Shown here one piece after another: positions 34,673 through 42,599 of a stretch of 64,000 nucleotides of DNA. This DNA is from an uncultured Pelagibacteraceae bacterium (GTDB lineage: Bacteria; Pseudomonadota; Alphaproteobacteria; Pelagibacterales; Pelagibacteraceae), in the NCBI GenBank assembly GCA_902615435.1, contig CACMOZ010000005.1:1-64000 (forward strand), in the 5' to 3' direction. A program made the position numbers and the translations under genes. How positions within the stretch are numbered: the first letter of the stretch is position 1; the number at the start of each line of letters is the position of its first letter. Below the pieces are notes generated by a model that was given only the letters and a program-made list of their open reading frames with translations, was not told the DNA's origin and searched no databases.

Positions 34673-35630
34673 ATATGGTCAGCTGGCGGGCCAAAATAGT
34701 CTTATTATAGATACCAGAATTACCCCTTCCGGGCTAAAAACCGTTTTAGACGCAGAAACTAAATGTTTAAATCACTTGCTGCAATTTATCAGCAAGAAAA
34801 GCTTAGCTAATGGTACCACAGAAATATATCCTAGCAAAAAAGAGCTCAAAGAACTTAAATCTAAAACAAAAAATTCCTTTATCTATAAGTGCATCACAAG
34901 CAAGTACAATCAACATCTAAAGTTTAAAGACTTGTTTAACGAGGATACTTTGATGGCCTTATTTGAGATCTTCATAAAAACTATAAGAAATTTTGACAAA
35001 GACTCTACTTCATTTAATTTTGATAATATTAATGCCTCATACATTGAACTTAAAAGTAAAATAGAAATTAATTTATCACTTATTAGTAAAACGGTTAAAA
35101 ATAAAGATAGAGGGCTAAATTCCTCCGATGAAAATGAATTAATTCATTCAGCAATTAAAACGGAAAAATATAAATCAAATACTCATGAATTATCTGATAA
35201 ACAAATTGATAAAATTTGTAAACATTTTGATCTCACTAATGAAAAAGGGAAACGGAAGTTTAATTTATTATATAATTTACATCATGAGCAAGCTTCATTA
35301 GAATCAGATCAGGGTTGTATTTTCAAAAATATTGAAGATAAGAATACTTTTTTAGAACCTGCTCTATCACCTGAAGAGGAAACGAAAAAAAATCAAGAAG
35401 AAAATTTTATAAAATTACAATCTATCATTTTCAAAACGACATTAAAATCAAATGATATCAAAATTTTTAACTCAAGAATATTTAATGAAAAATATAATTA
35501 CATTAAACTTAATGAGTTATCTAAAGAAGTAGGTAAATCTCCCCAAGCATTAAATCAAAAAGAAAAAATTATTAAAGAAAATTTTATTTCTTTTTGTAAA
35601 AAAAATTTAAAAATAAAAAATAGCGGTTAA
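34662..35630 (+). CDS. Sigma-factor-like protein with regions 3-4 but no recognisable region 2
   Basis: 322 residues. The C-terminal part (about 256-315) matches sigma region 4: LKSNDIKIFNSRIF (usual L-x-x-R-x-x-x-I-x-x-x-R-x-L), then LNELSKEVGKSPQALNQKEKII, a helix-turn-helix ending like V-R-Q-I-E-K. Residues 176-215 resemble region 3 of RpoH, and ALSPEEETKKNQEE sits between them, as in RpoH-type factors. The first 170 residues show no region 2 (-10 recognition, core binding). It may be an unusual sigma, a co-regulator or a decoy. It lies alone between two transcription units. Confidence 0.55.
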   Translation: MRNAYGQLAGQNSLIIDTRITPSGLKTVLDAETKCLNHLLQFISKKSLANGTTEIYPSKKELKELKSKTKNSFIYKCITSKYNQHLKFKDLFNEDTLMALFEIFIKTIRNFDKDSTSFNFDNINASYIELKSKIEINLSLISKTVKNKDRGLNSSDENELIHSAIKTEKYKSNTHELSDKQIDKICKHFDLTNEKGKRKFNLLYNLHHEQASLESDQGCIFKNIEDKNTFLEPALSPEEETKKNQEENFIKLQSIIFKTTLKSNDIKIFNSRIFNEKYNYIKLNELSKEVGKSPQALNQKEKIIKENFISFCKKNLKIKNSG

Positions 35631-35636
35631 ATAAAT
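35621..35636 (+). promoter_or_regulatory. TAGCGGTTA motif, copy 2, before the HerA/NurA operon
   Basis: TAGCGGTTAAATAAAT overlaps the stop codon of the sigma-like gene and precedes the ATG at 35641. It differs from copy 1 (34624) at only two of the 14 positions after alignment. Likely a promoter or operator element used by both units. Confidence 0.5.
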
Positions 35637-35640
35637 AGGT

Positions 35641-35967
35641 ATGTACGTAAACTTTAAACATAACAATAGGAGGTATTATGGCTCGAGTGTGAGCTGGGTT
35701 AGGGTACCGGTAACGGCTCTTAAGGTTGGGAAACTTTCTTCTCTCCTTTCATACGGTTCTCGATCTTCTTTCGACACCAGCTCATCTCGAAAATATAAAA
35801 AAGTTTTTGTAAGAAGTTTTCGTCATCATAAATGGTGCAAATCATTTATGGCAAGTTTAACTAAAAGATTTCACAGAAGATTTAAGAAACCAATAATTTT
35901 TAGAATTAGTAATAGAGGAAAAAAAATTGAATATTATGTCAAACCTAATTTAAGAAAGGTACATTAA
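35641..35967 (+). CDS. Basic small protein, first gene of the HerA/NurA operon (start uncertain)
   Basis: The open frame codes for 108 residues. The C-terminal half (about 52-108) is strongly basic with AT-rich codons like the neighbours, and its TAA overlaps the NurA-like ATG, so this part is probably translated. The first half uses GC-richer codons, rich in Ser, and coincides with a long inverted repeat, so it may really be RNA or leader. A perfect AGGAGG at 35668 leads to an ATG at 35678 in another frame that stops after four codons. No family recognised. Confidence 0.45.
   Translation: MYVNFKHNNRRYYGSSVSWVRVPVTALKVGKLSSLLSYGSRSSFDTSSSRKYKKVFVRSFRHHKWCKSFMASLTKRFHRRFKKPIIFRISNRGKKIEYYVKPNLRKVH
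35683..35790 (+). ncRNA. Candidate structured RNA element in the operon leader
   Basis: TCGAG-TG-TGAGCTGG at 35683-35697 pairs with CCAGCTCA-T-CTCGA at 35777-35790, a 13-bp stem with a small internal loop. It encloses about 79 nt that can form two further hairpins: AAGGTT/AACTTT (35722-35737) and TCGA/TCGA with a 7-nt loop (35760-35774). GC content is clearly above the surroundings. The layout is tRNA-like in size but has no T-loop consensus or anticodon arm. Orientation as plus is inferred from the operon. Confidence 0.45.
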
Positions 35968-37256
35968 TGGAAAAAATAAATAAATTTGATAATAATCTAT
36001 TTTTAAAATGTATGGATTTCTCCGTGAATTCATCACAAAGACAATCAAAATATATGAATGTAATGCTTAATGTTTGTAATACTATTCATAATTTACTTAA
36101 ACACGAAAATTTAATAATTGATCTTCAGTATAATCCTTCAGAATTTTGGCCAAAAGCAAAAAAAAAGACTGTTGCATTTGTAGATGGTGGTTTGGCTAGA
36201 AATAATCTTTTTAATTCGTCTCCCTTAGCTATCAGATCAGGAAGCTACATCGTCAATAAACACTTAAAAGAGGAATTGTTTGAACATTATACAAATGTTG
36301 TTTTGAATTTATTTGATAGAAAAAATGACTTATATGATTCTATTGAAGATGAATTATTTGAGTCATTAATGCTCACTAAGAAAAAAGATGCAGCGAGAAT
36401 TATTATTGAGGCTGCTGAACTAGTTAATCATATAATTACAAAAAGAAGGATTGATTTATGTTTTTTACATGGCCCAATCCAAGCTGTCCTTACCCCATTT
36501 GTGCAAGAAGGTTTTCCTCCTTTTACAAACTTAGCTGTTCAAAAAATTATTCCTACATATAAAAAAAACTTAAATATAGATGATAGACATTTTATTAACG
36601 TTTACCTTGAGTGTATTAAATTGATAAAAAATGCTTCTTATCCTATTTATGGTGTTCTTGAAACGGCAATTTCATCATCCTACTCAAGAAATCTACTTTA
36701 TGCTTTCAAAAATAAAGGGATAATTTCTCAAAAAGATTATGACGAAACTATTAATGTAATTAAAGAGTATAGAATTACAGACAATAATATATTTGAAATT
36801 ATACTTGAGAAAAATCAAGCCTTGAAACCTCTAGAAATACAAAAACAATTTTATGGATCTAAAATTATTCAAAAATCAAGATGGGATGAGAAAATCATAG
36901 AGTATCCAAATGTATTTGTAGGTTTTATTAAAGTTAATGATTTTCAATCCCCTATAAGAATTGAGACCTATAATTACCCTAAAAATCTAATTAATGATTT
37001 TAGTTATATTTTAGCGATAAGTAAATTATTGCCTTCGTACTCTTACCCTGTTGGTCTTCATATTGTAGACAAACTAGTCAAAATTCCTCAGTGGTGGAAT
37101 AAAGCTAATAAGAAACAATGGCAATCTCATGCTTTAAATGATTTTATAAAAAGCAACCAAAAGAATCCTAATTCACTAATACTTAAATACATCACTAATA
37201 AAAATAGGACATGGTCAAATCGACCAAAAAACACAGGAGCAAGAATTGAAAAATAA
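35967..37256 (+). CDS. NurA-like nuclease
   Basis: 429 residues. The NurA motif I is seen as TVAFVDGGLARNN (68-80, metal-binding Asp73), a middle strand is RIDLCFLHGPIQ (161-172) where most NurA proteins have an Asp before Gly, PIYGVLET follows, and the C-terminal SYSYPVGLHIVDKLVKIP (about 355-372) is the typical Tyr-Pro...His segment. NurA is a 5'-3' nuclease partner of the HerA translocase. The HerA-like gene overlaps it by 11 bp. In bacteria HerA partners often act in phage defence. Confidence 0.8.
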   Translation: MEKINKFDNNLFLKCMDFSVNSSQRQSKYMNVMLNVCNTIHNLLKHENLIIDLQYNPSEFWPKAKKKTVAFVDGGLARNNLFNSSPLAIRSGSYIVNKHLKEELFEHYTNVVLNLFDRKNDLYDSIEDELFESLMLTKKKDAARIIIEAAELVNHIITKRRIDLCFLHGPIQAVLTPFVQEGFPPFTNLAVQKIIPTYKKNLNIDDRHFINVYLECIKLIKNASYPIYGVLETAISSSYSRNLLYAFKNKGIISQKDYDETINVIKEYRITDNNIFEIILEKNQALKPLEIQKQFYGSKIIQKSRWDEKIIEYPNVFVGFIKVNDFQSPIRIETYNYPKNLINDFSYILAISKLLPSYSYPVGLHIVDKLVKIPQWWNKANKKQWQSHALNDFIKSNQKNPNSLILKYITNKNRTWSNRPKNTGARIEK

Positions 37257-38952
37257 AACTTTTGAAAACATAGGAATAGTTTTAGGTGAAACACATATCA
37301 ATGGCTATGATTTTATGCTTAGAAGTTTTAAAGCCAAAAAAAATGATATGGTAACGACAGAGACAAGTATTCCTGATGGAAATGGAAGAGTTATCAAGGT
37401 AAATGTTTGGGGAAAAATTGCTAGCATCAATTGTTCTAATGGGTGGTTCCCACGACAAGTTGCTCAGGAAATGGCCCTACAAAAAATAAATATTGAAGAT
37501 ACGCCATTACCCGACTCTCAAAATGAACTTATATGTAAGGTTAATATTTTAGGATATACAAATAAAAATTCTGAAAGCCAAAAACTTCTCCCAATGGTAT
37601 ATCCTGTTAAACCAGCTAGTTCTGTAAGTTACCCTAGTAGTGCTGATGTTGAAAAATTGCTTGTTTCAGATTTAAATTCCAAACACCCTATTCACATTGG
37701 AACATTATTAGCTCGAGATAATGTAAATATTAACATAGATGCTGATAATCTTGTATCGAGACACGTCCTCATAACTGGGATGTCAGGTTCAGGTAAAACT
37801 GTTGGTGTAAGAAGAATAATTGCAGAACTTATGAAATTATATTTCCCTATGTTGGTTTATGATATGCATGGAGATTATTTAGGATTTGTTAAAAAACAAA
37901 ATTTATTTCCAAATAACAAAATAAAGTTATTTTATCCAAGTTTGTCTGTTAAAGCAGAAGATAAAGAAATTATTTATACTTTGATAAATAAATTAGGAAA
38001 ACCATTAACAGAGCCACAAAATGATTATCTTAATACCCTTCTCAATAAAGTAAAATTTGATGAGAGTAGTATAATTAAATTTTTAAATAGTCTGATCTCT
38101 TTCTCTAAGGGTTTGTTAGACTCAAAAAATTCAAAGTCTAGTGGCTCAAGTTCAATGCCACATATAAAACCTGCAACAATGTTTGTTGTAAATAGAAGTC
38201 TTAATCAAGTAGTTAAAAAGCTTGTAAATATGGAAAATACAAATGCTAGACATAGACAAAGAATGTCCAAATATTATGATTTTGAGAAATTGCCAGATGC
38301 TAATACTGAGCCAGAAAAAATTATTTCAAAAGGTCAATTAAGTATCTTATATCTGAGAGGATACGAGACTCTTCCAGCAAGTGCTATTGTTTCTATACTT
38401 TCAGAGACTTTATTTAAACACCGTCAAGAGGTCGAACAACAAATTCCACCTTTTTTAAGTATTTTAGAGGAAGGGCATACTCTAATTCCATCAAGATCAG
38501 AGAATAAAGATAATCTTCCAACAGTAGATACTTTCAGAAAATTTGCTGCTGAGGGTAGAAAGTTCTCGACTGGAATAATGATTGTAAGTCAAAGACCATC
38601 TAGGTTGGATGAAACGATTGCTTCTCAATGTAATAGCCATTTTAGCTTTAGAAAGAAAAATCAAAAAGATCAGAGGTTTGTTAGAGAAACCTCCGAGCAT
38701 TACGATGCTGAGGATGTTAATCAATTACCTTCGTTGGCTAATGGCCAATCTATTGTAGGTGGACAGGTTCTAAATTTTCCTTTAGCTGTTCAGTTTAAAT
38801 TTGATGACAATTTATTAAATGATGAAATAGGTGATGAAGATTTCATTACAGCTGTAGAAAATTGGGATGATAAAGATTCAGTAAAACTTAGAAAAAAATT
38901 CGCTAAAGATTTTTCCAAAATATCTAAATCTGCAAATAAGAGGTTAAACTAA
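37246..38952 (+). CDS. HerA-like DNA translocase ATPase (DUF87 family)
   Basis: 568 residues. N-terminal beta-barrel (HAS-like, about 1-120), then the FtsK/HerA-type ATPase: HIGTLLARDNVNINID before Walker A GMSGSGKT (178-185), VYDMHGDYLGF, Walker B FLSILEEGHTLIP (about 402-415), SQRPSRLDETIASQC and QLPSLANGQSIV. HerA forms hexameric rings that pump DNA into the partner nuclease. The start is TTG with AGGAG 7 bases upstream. The stop overlaps the next small gene. Confidence 0.88.
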   Translation: MKNKTFENIGIVLGETHINGYDFMLRSFKAKKNDMVTTETSIPDGNGRVIKVNVWGKIASINCSNGWFPRQVAQEMALQKINIEDTPLPDSQNELICKVNILGYTNKNSESQKLLPMVYPVKPASSVSYPSSADVEKLLVSDLNSKHPIHIGTLLARDNVNINIDADNLVSRHVLITGMSGSGKTVGVRRIIAELMKLYFPMLVYDMHGDYLGFVKKQNLFPNNKIKLFYPSLSVKAEDKEIIYTLINKLGKPLTEPQNDYLNTLLNKVKFDESSIIKFLNSLISFSKGLLDSKNSKSSGSSSMPHIKPATMFVVNRSLNQVVKKLVNMENTNARHRQRMSKYYDFEKLPDANTEPEKIISKGQLSILYLRGYETLPASAIVSILSETLFKHRQEVEQQIPPFLSILEEGHTLIPSRSENKDNLPTVDTFRKFAAEGRKFSTGIMIVSQRPSRLDETIASQCNSHFSFRKKNQKDQRFVRETSEHYDAEDVNQLPSLANGQSIVGGQVLNFPLAVQFKFDDNLLNDEIGDEDFITAVENWDDKDSVKLRKKFAKDFSKISKSANKRLN

Positions 38953-39233
38953 TGCAATATGAAATTCCCCTCTTAGCTATGAGGATAGCAGCTACAACTT
39001 TACTTTTCATAGCAATGTGGAATATTTGGACTTTCAGAATAACTCCAAGATTTTGCGCTCCATTTGCTTTTCTATTTAATATTTCAGGTATTATTTTTTT
39101 AACTCTTGGAATTAAATATGAAATCTTTGATTTAGTAAGAGGTGGTGGTGTAATTTTGTTTGTTTCATACATCTTAATAATAAGTTTTCTAATTGATAAT
39201 TTTCTAAGGAGTAGAAATGATAGCAAAGATTAA
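38952..39233 (+). CDS. Small three-helix membrane protein in the HerA operon
   Basis: 93 residues with three hydrophobic segments (about 6-24, 33-51 and 61-82). No family recognised. Starts on the TAATG of the HerA-like gene and overlaps the next gene by 17 bp, so it is co-translated. A membrane partner for a DNA translocase would fit control of DNA at the cell envelope or an abortive-infection effector, both inference. Confidence 0.65.
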   Translation: MQYEIPLLAMRIAATTLLFIAMWNIWTFRITPRFCAPFAFLFNISGIIFLTLGIKYEIFDLVRGGGVILFVSYILIISFLIDNFLRSRNDSKD

Positions 39234-39408
39234 ATGTATTTATTGTTTTGGTGCAGGTAGAGAAATAATTAGGACTCCATTAATAACCTTAGGGAAGTTT
39301 GGAATTTTTAGAGAAAAAACTAGGCTTTGTATTGTTTGCTATGGAAAGGGCCATCTTCATCCACAAGTATTATATGACCTTGAACAGGACTGTAGGACTT
39401 TTCATTAA
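39217..39408 (+). CDS. Miniature DnaJ-type zinc-finger protein
   Basis: 63 residues with two C-x-x-C-x-G-x-G-like repeats: CIYCFGAG (7-14) and CIVCYGKGH (about 38-46), the pattern of the DnaJ cysteine-rich domain. Nothing else of DnaJ is present. It probably binds one zinc ion and serves as a protein- or nucleic-acid-binding adaptor. Overlaps its neighbours on both sides. Confidence 0.65.
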   Translation: MIAKIKCIYCFGAGREIIRTPLITLGKFGIFREKTRLCIVCYGKGHLHPQVLYDLEQDCRTFH

Positions 39409-39638
39409 TGAAAATTTTATCAGCAGATAAAGTCGAGGTCAGAATTGAAAGGCAGCCAGATAGCAGCGCTTGTAAATGGTGCCTTTATTGTAAAATAGAA
39501 AAAAAGGATAAATCAAAATTATTAATCATGATTAAGACCAATGTTTCCCCTTTCTTATTATTCCAAGAAAATAAGAAAAATTTAATTGAAAATTCGAAAA
39601 AAATTAAATCAGAGGTTCTTAAGCACAGTGAACTTTAA
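39408..39638 (+). CDS. Small cysteine-containing protein in the HerA operon
   Basis: 76 residues. ACKWCLYCKIE (about 21-31) holds three cysteines (C-x2-C-x2-C) in a beta-rich N-terminal half; the C-terminus is helical and basic. No family recognised. The start lies on the TAATG of the preceding zinc-finger gene. Confidence 0.55.
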   Translation: MKILSADKVEVRIERQPDSSACKWCLYCKIEKKDKSKLLIMIKTNVSPFLLFQENKKNLIENSKKIKSEVLKHSEL

Positions 39639-39975
39639 AAGAGAAGAATTAGATCTAATTTTAAAAAAATGTTCGGTAAAACTTGATTTAAAAGAATATA
39701 ACGAGTTATGTAGAATACTGTGGGTGTCATTAAATGGTGCTACTTTTGAAATTAAAAATCCATGGAGCTCTGATTTTTTAAGAGACTGTGAAGACATTTG
39801 GAAAAATGAAAATAATGCCTCAAAAATGATAATTGAGAATAGTCCTAATATTATCGATTTTGACGAGAGAAAAGAAAAGCTCATACAAGATCTTTATGAA
39901 GAGTATGAAAATTTAAAAATGAGAAATGATCCAGATATTATTCCTGATGATTTTGAGGTAGATGATGAACCTTAA
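39628..39975 (+). CDS. Small acidic protein of unknown function in the HerA operon
   Basis: About 115 residues from a GTG at 39628 (VNFKREELDL); an in-frame ATG at 39586 would add 14 basic residues lying wholly inside the preceding gene. Helical and acidic, with a C-terminus rich in Asp/Glu (DPDIIPDDFEVDDEP). No family recognised. Overlaps the neighbours by 11 and 14 bp. Confidence 0.5.
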   Translation: MNFKREELDLILKKCSVKLDLKEYNELCRILWVSLNGATFEIKNPWSSDFLRDCEDIWKNENNASKMIIENSPNIIDFDERKEKLIQDLYEEYENLKMRNDPDIIPDDFEVDDEP

Positions 39976-40549
39976 TTTAATATCTAGTTTTCTTCACCTT
40001 ACAACAACTAAAACTAAAGTTGTTATTAACGATAAATTCAATAACCTAGTTGAGATACCTTATAAATGGATCGATGATATTAAAGATTTTGAATTTAACG
40101 AACTGCTCGCGTCTTCTCTAGGTCCTTTGGCTATTTATTTTGGCTGGAAAAAAAAACAAAAAGAAAAATTTGCTGAAATGGCATCAGGTTCTTTGAGCTC
40201 AAATTTTATTCATGGTGAACCGATTACTACTTTAGCTAGTATATCTGTCTTGGCCTTTAAATTTTCAAAAGTTAAAAATGACGATGATTTAAGGAAATTA
40301 AAATGGGGAATAATTAAGGGTGGTGCCTCAATTGGAATTTTTGCATCAACAACAAAAATAATGGGTGTTTCCATAATAAGTTTTTTAATTGGAACTTGTG
40401 CTTTTTTTGCAGTCAGAAAATCAATATCAATATTGAGGCTGTTTGAGTATTTTAAGTTTCTTAAAAAGATTACTATAAAATTCCCAAAATTTAAAAAAGA
40501 ACTTTCTAGAAGAGAGTTTTTAACTTTTAAAATATTTTCCTATAAGTAA
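39962..40549 (+). CDS. Membrane protein of unknown function, last gene of the HerA operon
   Basis: 195 residues (start may be the second ATG at 39965). The middle has a hydrophobic hairpin (about 106-150, WGIIKGGASIGIFAS and SIISFLIGTCAFFAV), and the tail is basic. No family recognised. It closes the run of overlapping genes that starts at 35641 and overlaps the convergent ADP-ribosylglycohydrolase-like gene by 10 bp. Confidence 0.6.
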   Translation: MMNLNLISSFLHLTTTKTKVVINDKFNNLVEIPYKWIDDIKDFEFNELLASSLGPLAIYFGWKKKQKEKFAEMASGSLSSNFIHGEPITTLASISVLAFKFSKVKNDDDLRKLKWGIIKGGASIGIFASTTKIMGVSIISFLIGTCAFFAVRKSISILRLFEYFKFLKKITIKFPKFKKELSRREFLTFKIFSYK

Positions 40550-41493
40550 AGGTTTTTTAAAATATTTTTAGCTGGAAAAGTTTTTTTAATCCAAGGTGAG
40601 GGAATATTTTTAAAACCTTTATAAGCTGCAAAATAAGCCCCAACAAAATTAGCCCTTGAACAATTACAGCCTCCAGCCTTAATAGTTTTAATAATTGCAG
40701 ATTTATAATTATTAGAGGTAATCATGGCATGAATGGAGCCCATGAACGTACCCGGATAACTGCACGCCTTTCCAAATTTCTTTACAACTTTTGTATGATT
40801 ATGTTTTTTTAATCTTAAAACCTTTTTAATATTAGCAACAACGTCTTTGAAATAACGTTTTCTCCCATACTTTCTTGCAAAAGCATTTACAGGACTTTTC
40901 TCACCTTTCATTGCTAGATCTATTATCTCTAATTTTGCTAACGCATAAGTTTCATTTACTTTAGAATTAGCTACACTTTTTATAATTCTTTTTAAGTCTG
41001 GCTCTGAATTATTATAAAGAAAATAAGGTAAAGCGGCGCAATAACCATCAGACTCGTTTACCTTTTTGCCTCCAGTTGTGCTCTTCTTAGTTTTAATGTT
41101 TTGAATAGTTTCTAATATGTTTTGGTGGATCCATGGACCATTCATGGGCCCTTTCCATTTAATCTTTTTGTATTTTTTTCTGAGTTTTAAATTCTTCCAA
41201 TAAGCAGAACCTGGTCCAAAGTTTTTGACAATATTTCTTTTAAAATTTTTTAAAATATCTGACTTTTTCTTTGTTGAAATTAATGTTCTAAACATTACTT
41301 GTCCAACATCATTGTAGCCGGAAACTTTACCTGTTTTGATCGAATAAAATGGACTTCTACTTTTTTTTAAAAAGGCAATTTCTTTTTTTCCTTTAATGTA
41401 TTGATTTAATTTTTTTGGATCATAGACCCAGTGCAAAGGTCTGGTGGCTGCATCAGCAACTGTTGCACCTAAAAAAATATGTAAATTATCCAT
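40540..41493 (-). CDS. ADP-ribosylglycohydrolase-family protein
   Basis: 317 residues. FLGATVADAATRPLHWVYD near the start is the family's G-x-x-x-G-D-A-x-G-x-P/W-type segment, and the C-terminal GCNCSRANFVGAYFAAYKG matches the usual G-G-D-T-D-T-x-A-x-x-x-G-A position, but with Cys-Asn-Cys-Ser instead of Asp-Thr-Asp-Thr. Metal binding may thus be changed. Possible removal of ADP-ribose from proteins or nucleotides. It lies just after rlmN with an 8-bp overlap. Confidence 0.7.
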   Translation of the reverse strand: MDNLHIFLGATVADAATRPLHWVYDPKKLNQYIKGKKEIAFLKKSRSPFYSIKTGKVSGYNDVGQVMFRTLISTKKKSDILKNFKRNIVKNFGPGSAYWKNLKLRKKYKKIKWKGPMNGPWIHQNILETIQNIKTKKSTTGGKKVNESDGYCAALPYFLYNNSEPDLKRIIKSVANSKVNETYALAKLEIIDLAMKGEKSPVNAFARKYGRKRYFKDVVANIKKVLRLKKHNHTKVVKKFGKACSYPGTFMGSIHAMITSNNYKSAIIKTIKAGGCNCSRANFVGAYFAAYKGFKNIPSPWIKKTFPAKNILKNLYL

Positions 41494-42577
41494 TAAGTAT
41501 AGCTTTACTATTAGCTAGAGATCCACAAGATGCATTTATGTCTCTACCTCTACTTCTTCTAAAAAGAGATAAGAAACCATTATTTTGTATAATTTTTGAA
41601 AACTTATCTATATTTTCTTGTGAAGCAGGTTTAAAACTTTTATTTGCAAGTGGATTGAATTCAATTAAATTTAATTTTGATGGAATTTTCTTCATTATCT
41701 TAACCAATTCTTTAGCATGCTCTTCGGTCATGTTTTCCTCTAAACAAATCCATTCAATAAAAATAGGTAACTTTGTTTTATCATAATATTTTTTTAATTG
41801 AGGTATTAAAGTACTTATAGAGTATTTTTCGTTAATAGGCATAATCTCAGATCTATGTTTTGGAATTGAGCTATGCAAGCTCCATGCTAAATAAACATCA
41901 AGTTCTTTTGCAGCCCACTCAATTGCATCGATATTGTCTTTTTTAATTCCAACTCCAACTGTACTAACTGTAATTCTTGTTCTTCCATATTCTAAGCCGT
42001 CTTTATTCTTTGAATTATCAATTGCAATTTTCACATTATCTAAATTTAAGAATGGGCTTCCCTCTCCCATTAAGACTTGGTTGGTAATTTTCTTTTGTGT
42101 TGACCAATCATTTATATAATCTTTACATAGAATAATTTGAGAAATAATCTCACCTGGACTCAAATTTCTTACAAGACTTTTTGAAATTTGTGCTGTCGCG
42201 CAGAATTCACATGATAAATAACAACCTACTGACACAGAAAGACATATTGTATAGCGGCTTTGAGTTTTATTTGGAATGAGAACAGTCTCTACATTTCTTT
42301 TATCTGCAAGTTCAAGTAGGAATTTAATTGTTCCATCTTTAGATTTTTGAATGTCAATAATTTTAGGCTTCTCTAAACTTATTAGGTTTTTGATTCTATC
42401 TCTTAAATCAAGTCCAAAAGTAGTGAGTTCATCAAAGCTTTTGATATTTTTTTTATATACAGCATTAAACATTTGCTGTGCACGCATCTTAGCTTTTTTT
42501 TCACCTACTTCTGCTTTATCAACTAAAAAATTTTTTAATTGATCAAAGCTCAGATCGTAGAAATTTTGTTTATCCAT
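41486..42577 (-). CDS. rlmN: Dual-specificity RNA methyltransferase RlmN
   Basis: 363 residues, radical-SAM enzyme. The cluster motif is CYLSCEFCATAQ (C-x3-C-x2-C, about 117-128). The methyl-carrying cysteine is in the C-terminal RRSRGRDINASCGSL. GEGSPFLNLDNV replaces the usual GMGEPLxNxD. Methylates C2 of adenosine 2503 in 23S rRNA and adenosine 37 in some tRNAs. A hairpin lies just upstream. Confidence 0.9.
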   Translation of the reverse strand: MDKQNFYDLSFDQLKNFLVDKAEVGEKKAKMRAQQMFNAVYKKNIKSFDELTTFGLDLRDRIKNLISLEKPKIIDIQKSKDGTIKFLLELADKRNVETVLIPNKTQSRYTICLSVSVGCYLSCEFCATAQISKSLVRNLSPGEIISQIILCKDYINDWSTQKKITNQVLMGEGSPFLNLDNVKIAIDNSKNKDGLEYGRTRITVSTVGVGIKKDNIDAIEWAAKELDVYLAWSLHSSIPKHRSEIMPINEKYSISTLIPQLKKYYDKTKLPIFIEWICLEENMTEEHAKELVKIMKKIPSKLNLIEFNPLANKSFKPASQENIDKFSKIIQNNGFLSLFRRSRGRDINASCGSLANSKAILNG

Positions 42578-42599
42578 TAATCAGATATTAAAGACTTGG

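Noticed and set aside
35690..35784. tRNA gene (8-bp acceptor-like stem, about 95 nt)
   Set aside because: No T-loop consensus (GGTTCRA), no anticodon-type 7-nt loop on a 5-bp stem and no D-arm signature; reported as an unclassified structured element instead.
31810..40549. Prophage or transposon
   Set aside because: No integrase, transposase, capsid or terminase genes and no flanking tRNA or clear target duplication were seen.
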